34,655 nt of DNA from a virus: IMG/VR virus record IMGVR_UViG_3300007538_000089, positions 1-34,655 of that record. One strand, given 5' to 3'. This document shows positions 32,268-34,655 of the stretch, one piece after another; the first letter of the stretch is position 1, and each line of letters starts with the position of its first letter. The translations under genes were made by a program, and so were the position numbers. The notes under the pieces were generated by a model. It was given only the letters and a program-made list of their open reading frames with translations. It did no database searches and was not told the origin of the DNA.

Positions 32268-32364
32268 CAAAACGAGTCGAGCAACCTCGACTAAACAAAG
32301 CTGATTAATGATGCCTAAATAAGTGTGCCTGAGTATATGCCTAAATAAGTGTGCCTAATGTTAT
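32268..32364 (-). ncRNA. Candidate small phage RNA with two 20-nt repeats
   Basis: Predicted from the promoter at 32371-32398, the transcript would begin near 32364 and could end at the hairpin AGTCGAG-GTTG-CTCGACT (32275-32292), which is followed on the minus strand by a short TTTT. That gives about 97 nt. The 5' half carries two copies of AGGCACACTTATTTAGGCAT separated by six bases, and no ribosome-binding site or reading frame of note. The T-run is short, so readthrough into the rest of the non-coding region is possible. Confidence 0.45.
32311..32356 (-). repeat. 20-bp direct repeat, two copies with 26-bp period
   Basis: Identical 20-bp units at 32311-32330 and 32337-32356 (minus-strand AGGCACACTTATTTAGGCAT), separated by six bases. 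Each unit itself contains two AGGCA motifs thirteen bases apart. They lie just downstream of the sigma70-type promoter, within its predicted transcript. Confidence 0.9.
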
Positions 32365-32370
32365 ATACTT

Positions 32371-32398
32371 ATTATAGTGTCAAAAATCAAAAAGTCAA
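32371..32398 (-). promoter_or_regulatory. Sigma70-type promoter reading into the non-coding region
   Basis: On the minus strand TTGACT (32398-32393) and TATAAT (32376-32371) are separated by 16 bases. The -35 hexamer and -10 hexamer are identical to those driving the endonuclease pair at 15090-15118. There is no coding gene in the direction of transcription for more than 600 bases. Confidence 0.7.
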
Positions 32399-32406
32399 GA
32401 GTTTTT

Positions 32407-32859
32407 TTAAATTTTTTTCCTAGTCATTTCTTTTTCTTCTGGTAGCAAATCAGGAGGGATGAATTTTATTGCAGATATTTGACGATTGTAATATCGAGGA
32501 AGTGAGTTAGGTAACTTTTCAGTTAATACATTTTCTAGTATTTGCATTCTAACTTCTGCATACGTTAATGAACCTTTAGTTTTATGAAGGGATTCGATGA
32601 AAAATTCAAAATTGTCTTTTCCTTTTTCATCGATTGCATGGTTTAGATGAGTAGAAGAACTAGTATAAGTTCTCCAGTTTGATTCTTTTTTTATAATTTT
32701 ACGATTTTTTCTGTGTTTAACTACTTTGCGTAGTTGATTGAAAAAACATTTTTTACCAATATATTCTTGATTAGTAGTTAAATCTCGTATTCGATAAATG
32801 AATCCATACCAGTCTTCAGGGTTAAATTCTTTATCAAATATCCAATGACCTAAATCCAT
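32407..32859 (-). CDS. GIY-YIG-like putative nuclease
   Basis: 150 residues. YGFIYRIRDLTTNQEYIGKK (about residues 18-37) shows the two halves of a GIY-YIG signature, GFIY and YIG, at the right spacing, followed by a basic stretch and SNWRTYTSSSTHLNHAIDEK, then GKDNFEFFIES, a pattern typical of a small GIY-YIG-like family of T4-like aquatic phages, related to Seg-type endonucleases. No DNA-binding extension is present, so it may be a degenerate or structure-specific nuclease and not a mobile endonuclease. Its ATG has a ribosome-binding site of the form AAGGAAG. Catalytic residues cannot be confirmed by eye. Confidence 0.65.
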   Translation of the reverse strand: MDLGHWIFDKEFNPEDWYGFIYRIRDLTTNQEYIGKKCFFNQLRKVVKHRKNRKIIKKESNWRTYTSSSTHLNHAIDEKGKDNFEFFIESLHKTKGSLTYAEVRMQILENVLTEKLPNSLPRYYNRQISAIKFIPPDLLPEEKEMTRKKI

Positions 32860-32932
32860 GCTACTTCCTTATTTTTTAAATATTTGTTAAAGTAAGAAAG
32901 TAGCATAGTTTAATATCACCAAGTTTTAAATA

Positions 32933-33157
32933 TTAGTCTGAGTTAACGTCATTATTTGTATCAAATCGACGATTACGTTCTTCATGTAACTCAGTCTGAC
33001 GTGCCTTTGCTTCTTGGATTAAATTGCGTAGCATTCTACCGGCCGTGTAATATTTTCTCCAAGTTTGGCTTTTCCGCCAGTCATCGTTAGCGGCGGTGTA
33101 TGCTAGAAATGCTTCTAATAATTGATCATGTGCATCATTGTCGTTGAATGTAATCAT
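32933..33157 (-). CDS. Small basic hypothetical protein
   Basis: 74 residues, mostly helical. The acidic start MITFNDNDAHDQLLEAFLAY is followed by a basic second half (WRKYYTAGRMLRNLIQEAKA, then RQTELHEERNRRF). The charge arrangement suggests a DNA- or scaffold-binding small protein. Similar short basic proteins occur in T4-like phages of aquatic bacteria, but I cannot name a family. It follows the partial gene at 33167 by nine bases and probably shares its transcript. Confidence 0.55.
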   Translation of the reverse strand: MITFNDNDAHDQLLEAFLAYTAANDDWRKSQTWRKYYTAGRMLRNLIQEAKARQTELHEERNRRFDTNNDVNSD

Positions 33158-33166
33158 AAGTAACCT

Positions 33167-34655
33167 TTAGTTTTTTGATCGTGAAATATGATAATATTTA
33201 GTTCCTTTTGATTCGCCCATAATTACACGAGCTCCAATGTCAGACCACTTTAGGTTATTCCGTTTTAGAACATTAGAAATGTACTTATATGTACTTTCAT
33301 TTACTACCTCAATGTTATTAAATTTATTAACAAACTTATTCCACGAATCCTTTCCAGGTGAAACATCAACATTTCGATTATTAAGATTAGCTAATGTTGT
33401 AGCAGTACTCTGTAAAAGTTTGAGTGCTGTCTTATGTTCTATAGAATTTAATTGTTGTTTAGATAATAACTCTGATAATTCATCAATTCGCTCTTCCCAT
33501 GTTTTTATTATTAAATCATTTTGTTTATCAAACTCCAATGTGCTAGCTGAATCTATCTCTGGCAAAGCGTTAATTATCTCAGCAAGTTCTTTTCCAGATT
33601 TTGAGTTGCTAATTTTATTCTTTATTATTTTCACATCTGTAGTTTTAGCCGGTTGTTTATTATTCTTTGATTTTGTAGTATCATCCTTTGCCGGTTTACT
33701 AGTATTATTTGGTGCAGTTTTAACACTATTTTTTAAATCTTCTTGGTATTTGCCAGCAGCATCTATCCACATCAATGCTTGATCAGTAACATCAGATTTT
33801 GGATTATTTAAGATCTGATTTCCTATTTGTATTAATAAGTTTTTAGTGCTATCTAGAGTTGTACTATTTTCAAGTCTAGTAAACACTTCTTCATACCAAT
33901 CTTTTAAAGGTTGACCTATAGTTGTTACTCCTGATGCAGGCTCGTAGTTGTTAACTTTATTATATAAGTCGTTTATATCAGTAATTTTAGTTTTTTCCTT
34001 TTGAGCATTAGAACTCGGTTTCTTTTCATTTGACTGCTGCTGTTGAGCATTAGAACTCGGTTTCTTTTCATTTGACTGCTGCTGTTGAGCATTAGAACTC
34101 GGTTTCTTTTCATTTGACTGCTGCTGTTGATCATTAGAACTCGGTTTCTTTTCATTTGACTGCTGCTGTTGAGCGTTTGGTTGGTTATTAGTTTTAGTTT
34201 TCCCAGGTCTTCGAGGTTTAACATTTAAATAAATTTCTGAAGTTGATGGAACATCTGCTCCATTACTAATTTCCACCCATGCTCTTGCGTAATTAGTAAG
34301 ATTGTAAATTGAATTTTCTGGATTTAAAATTTTAGATGCAGCATTATTTAACATTTTATAACGAACATTACTATTTGATGCAGTATGTACCTTTTTAAAA
34401 TCTGCAAGTATACGGTCCCTTATTGGCTTTTGTTGTTTTAGGTCTTTTAAATTTAGTTCAGTAGAACCACTAGCAGCAGTGTACTTCTTTACAGCTTCAT
34501 AATTTTTATCAAACGCATTCTTAACTTTTGGCGATACCTCTGGTTCAGTAGATACCTCTGGTTCAGCAGATACCTCTGGTTCAGTAGATACCTCTGGTTC
34601 AGCAGATACCTCTGGTTCAGTAGATACCTCTGGTTCAGCAGATACCTCTGGTTCA
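33167..34655 (-). CDS. Repeat-rich protein, 5' end outside window
   Basis: The frame is open from the stop at 33167 to the right edge without interruption; the ATG at 34354 is internal. At least 495 residues are visible. From the N-terminal side: an acidic EPEVSTEPEVSA repeat (18-bp units), a lysine-rich part (YEAVKKYTAASGSTELNLKD), a linker with four copies of QQQQSNEKKPSSNA, and a helical C-terminal half ending NLKWSDIGARVIMGESKGTK. Low-complexity linkers separating helical segments suggest a structural or assembly protein with flexible tethers. No family is recognised. Confidence 0.7.
   Translation of the reverse strand, partial: EPEVSAEPEVSTEPEVSAEPEVSTEPEVSAEPEVSTEPEVSPKVKNAFDKNYEAVKKYTAASGSTELNLKDLKQQKPIRDRILADFKKVHTASNSNVRYKMLNNAASKILNPENSIYNLTNYARAWVEISNGADVPSTSEIYLNVKPRRPGKTKTNNQPNAQQQQSNEKKPSSNDQQQQSNEKKPSSNAQQQQSNEKKPSSNAQQQQSNEKKPSSNAQKEKTKITDINDLYNKVNNYEPASGVTTIGQPLKDWYEEVFTRLENSTTLDSTKNLLIQIGNQILNNPKSDVTDQALMWIDAAGKYQEDLKNSVKTAPNNTSKPAKDDTTKSKNNKQPAKTTDVKIIKNKISNSKSGKELAEIINALPEIDSASTLEFDKQNDLIIKTWEERIDELSELLSKQQLNSIEHKTALKLLQSTATTLANLNNRNVDVSPGKDSWNKFVNKFNNIEVVNESTYKYISNVLKRNNLKWSDIGARVIMGESKGTKYYHISRSKN
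34003..34170 (-). repeat. Four 42-bp coding repeats
   Basis: Four almost identical 42-bp units encoding 14 residues each (QQQQSNEKKPSSNA). One copy has a single-base difference that turns Ala to Asp. The third and fourth positions of neighbouring units are conserved at the nucleotide level, consistent with recent tandem duplication. Confidence 0.9.
34533..34655 (-). repeat. 18-bp coding repeats with a 36-bp alternating pattern
   Basis: Nearly seven 18-bp units (gatacctctggttcagta and its gttcagca variant on the plus strand) alternate strictly, forming 36-bp super-units that encode EPEVSTEPEVSA. The array runs into the right edge of the window, so its full length is unknown. Confidence 0.9.

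Larger units (their letters stand above)
31760..32406. other. 647-bp non-coding region
   Basis: No convincing protein-coding gene or tRNA is seen. Contents from left to right: an inverted repeat after the plus-strand operon (31765-31799); a very AT-rich part (31810-31980); a perfect hairpin AATTTGCCC with GGGCAAATT around a five-base loop (31987-32009); a clearly less AT-rich part (about 32080-32300); eight TGCCT or GCCT motifs between about 32139 and 32357; a hairpin at 32275-32292; a 20-bp direct repeat (32311-32356); and a sigma70-type promoter at the right end reading leftwards. It is by far the longest gene-free stretch in a densely packed genome. Confidence 0.75.

Noticed and set aside
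32311-32356. Possible CRISPR-like repeats
   Set aside because: Only two 20-bp copies separated by six bases, with no spacers of regular length and no associated genes.
31760-32406. Possible tRNA genes in the gene-free region
   Set aside because: No T-loop motif of the GTTCRANYC type with flanking stems is seen on either strand.
33237-33782. 181-residue hydrophobic plus-strand frame
   Set aside because: Antisense to the Lys/Asn-rich coding region; apparent hydrophobicity arises from complementing A-rich codons.
34533-34655. 18-bp array as replication iterons or attachment site
   Set aside because: The units are in frame in an open reading frame and encode a regular EPEVS pattern, so a coding repeat explains them.

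Overview
The window is a stretch of an AT-rich, T4-like myovirus genome. The evidence is the contiguous head module on the minus strand: portal gp20, a small protein, an MptE-like protein, an acidic prohead-core protein, prohead protease gp21, scaffold gp22 and major capsid gp23. Late-promoter-like octamers related to T4 TATAAATA are scattered through it. AT-richness and the style of the fibre genes (GYTGSQG collagen-like stretches, GYFGGG kelch-like blades, LamG folds, a C1q-like head) resemble marine or freshwater T4-like phages of pelagic bacteria. The host cannot be read from the sequence.

Layout. 1-14975 (all minus): a tail-fibre/adhesin module of twelve genes. Its centrepiece is a 2276-residue protein with LamG-type lectin folds followed by 36 kelch-like blades that fall into six groups of six. 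Upstream lie collagen-like fibre proteins, a C1q-like head protein, tail accessory proteins and several small beta-rich structural proteins. 15141-18136 (plus): two overlapping homing-endonuclease-like genes behind a strong sigma70-type promoter, inserted against the late transcription direction next to gp23. 18282-22207 (minus): gp23, gp22, gp21 and the acidic core protein, closed by an intrinsic terminator after gp23. 22309-26004 (minus): MptE-like protein, small conserved protein, and the portal gene interrupted in frame by a 365-residue intein carrying an HNH endonuclease domain. 26028-30593 (minus): a 1521-residue tape-measure-like protein with twelve degenerate repeats. 30669-31759 (plus): a gp26-like baseplate gene and a small partner. 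31760-32406: a 647-bp non-coding region with a sigma70-type promoter on the minus strand, a candidate small RNA with two copies of a 20-nt element, hairpins and clustered TGCCT motifs. 32407-34655 (minus): a GIY-YIG-like protein, a small unknown and a repeat-rich gene that runs off the right edge.

The head genes would build the prohead: gp22 and the acidic protein form the core, gp20 the vertex, gp23 the shell, and gp21 cleaves them. The tape-measure and gp26-like proteins belong to tail and baseplate, and the left part supplies receptor-binding structures. Late operons appear to start from (T/G)ATAAATA octamers. The two sigma70-type promoters drive the mobile endonuclease pair and the candidate RNA, which suggests these are expressed by unmodified host polymerase early in infection.

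Mobile elements concentrate around conserved structural genes: an intein in gp20, a free-standing endonuclease pair beside gp23, and a GIY-YIG-type protein near the gp26 operon. The points most worth following up are the six-by-six propeller architecture, the candidate small RNA at 32268-32364 and the face-to-face late promoters at 30620-30648.
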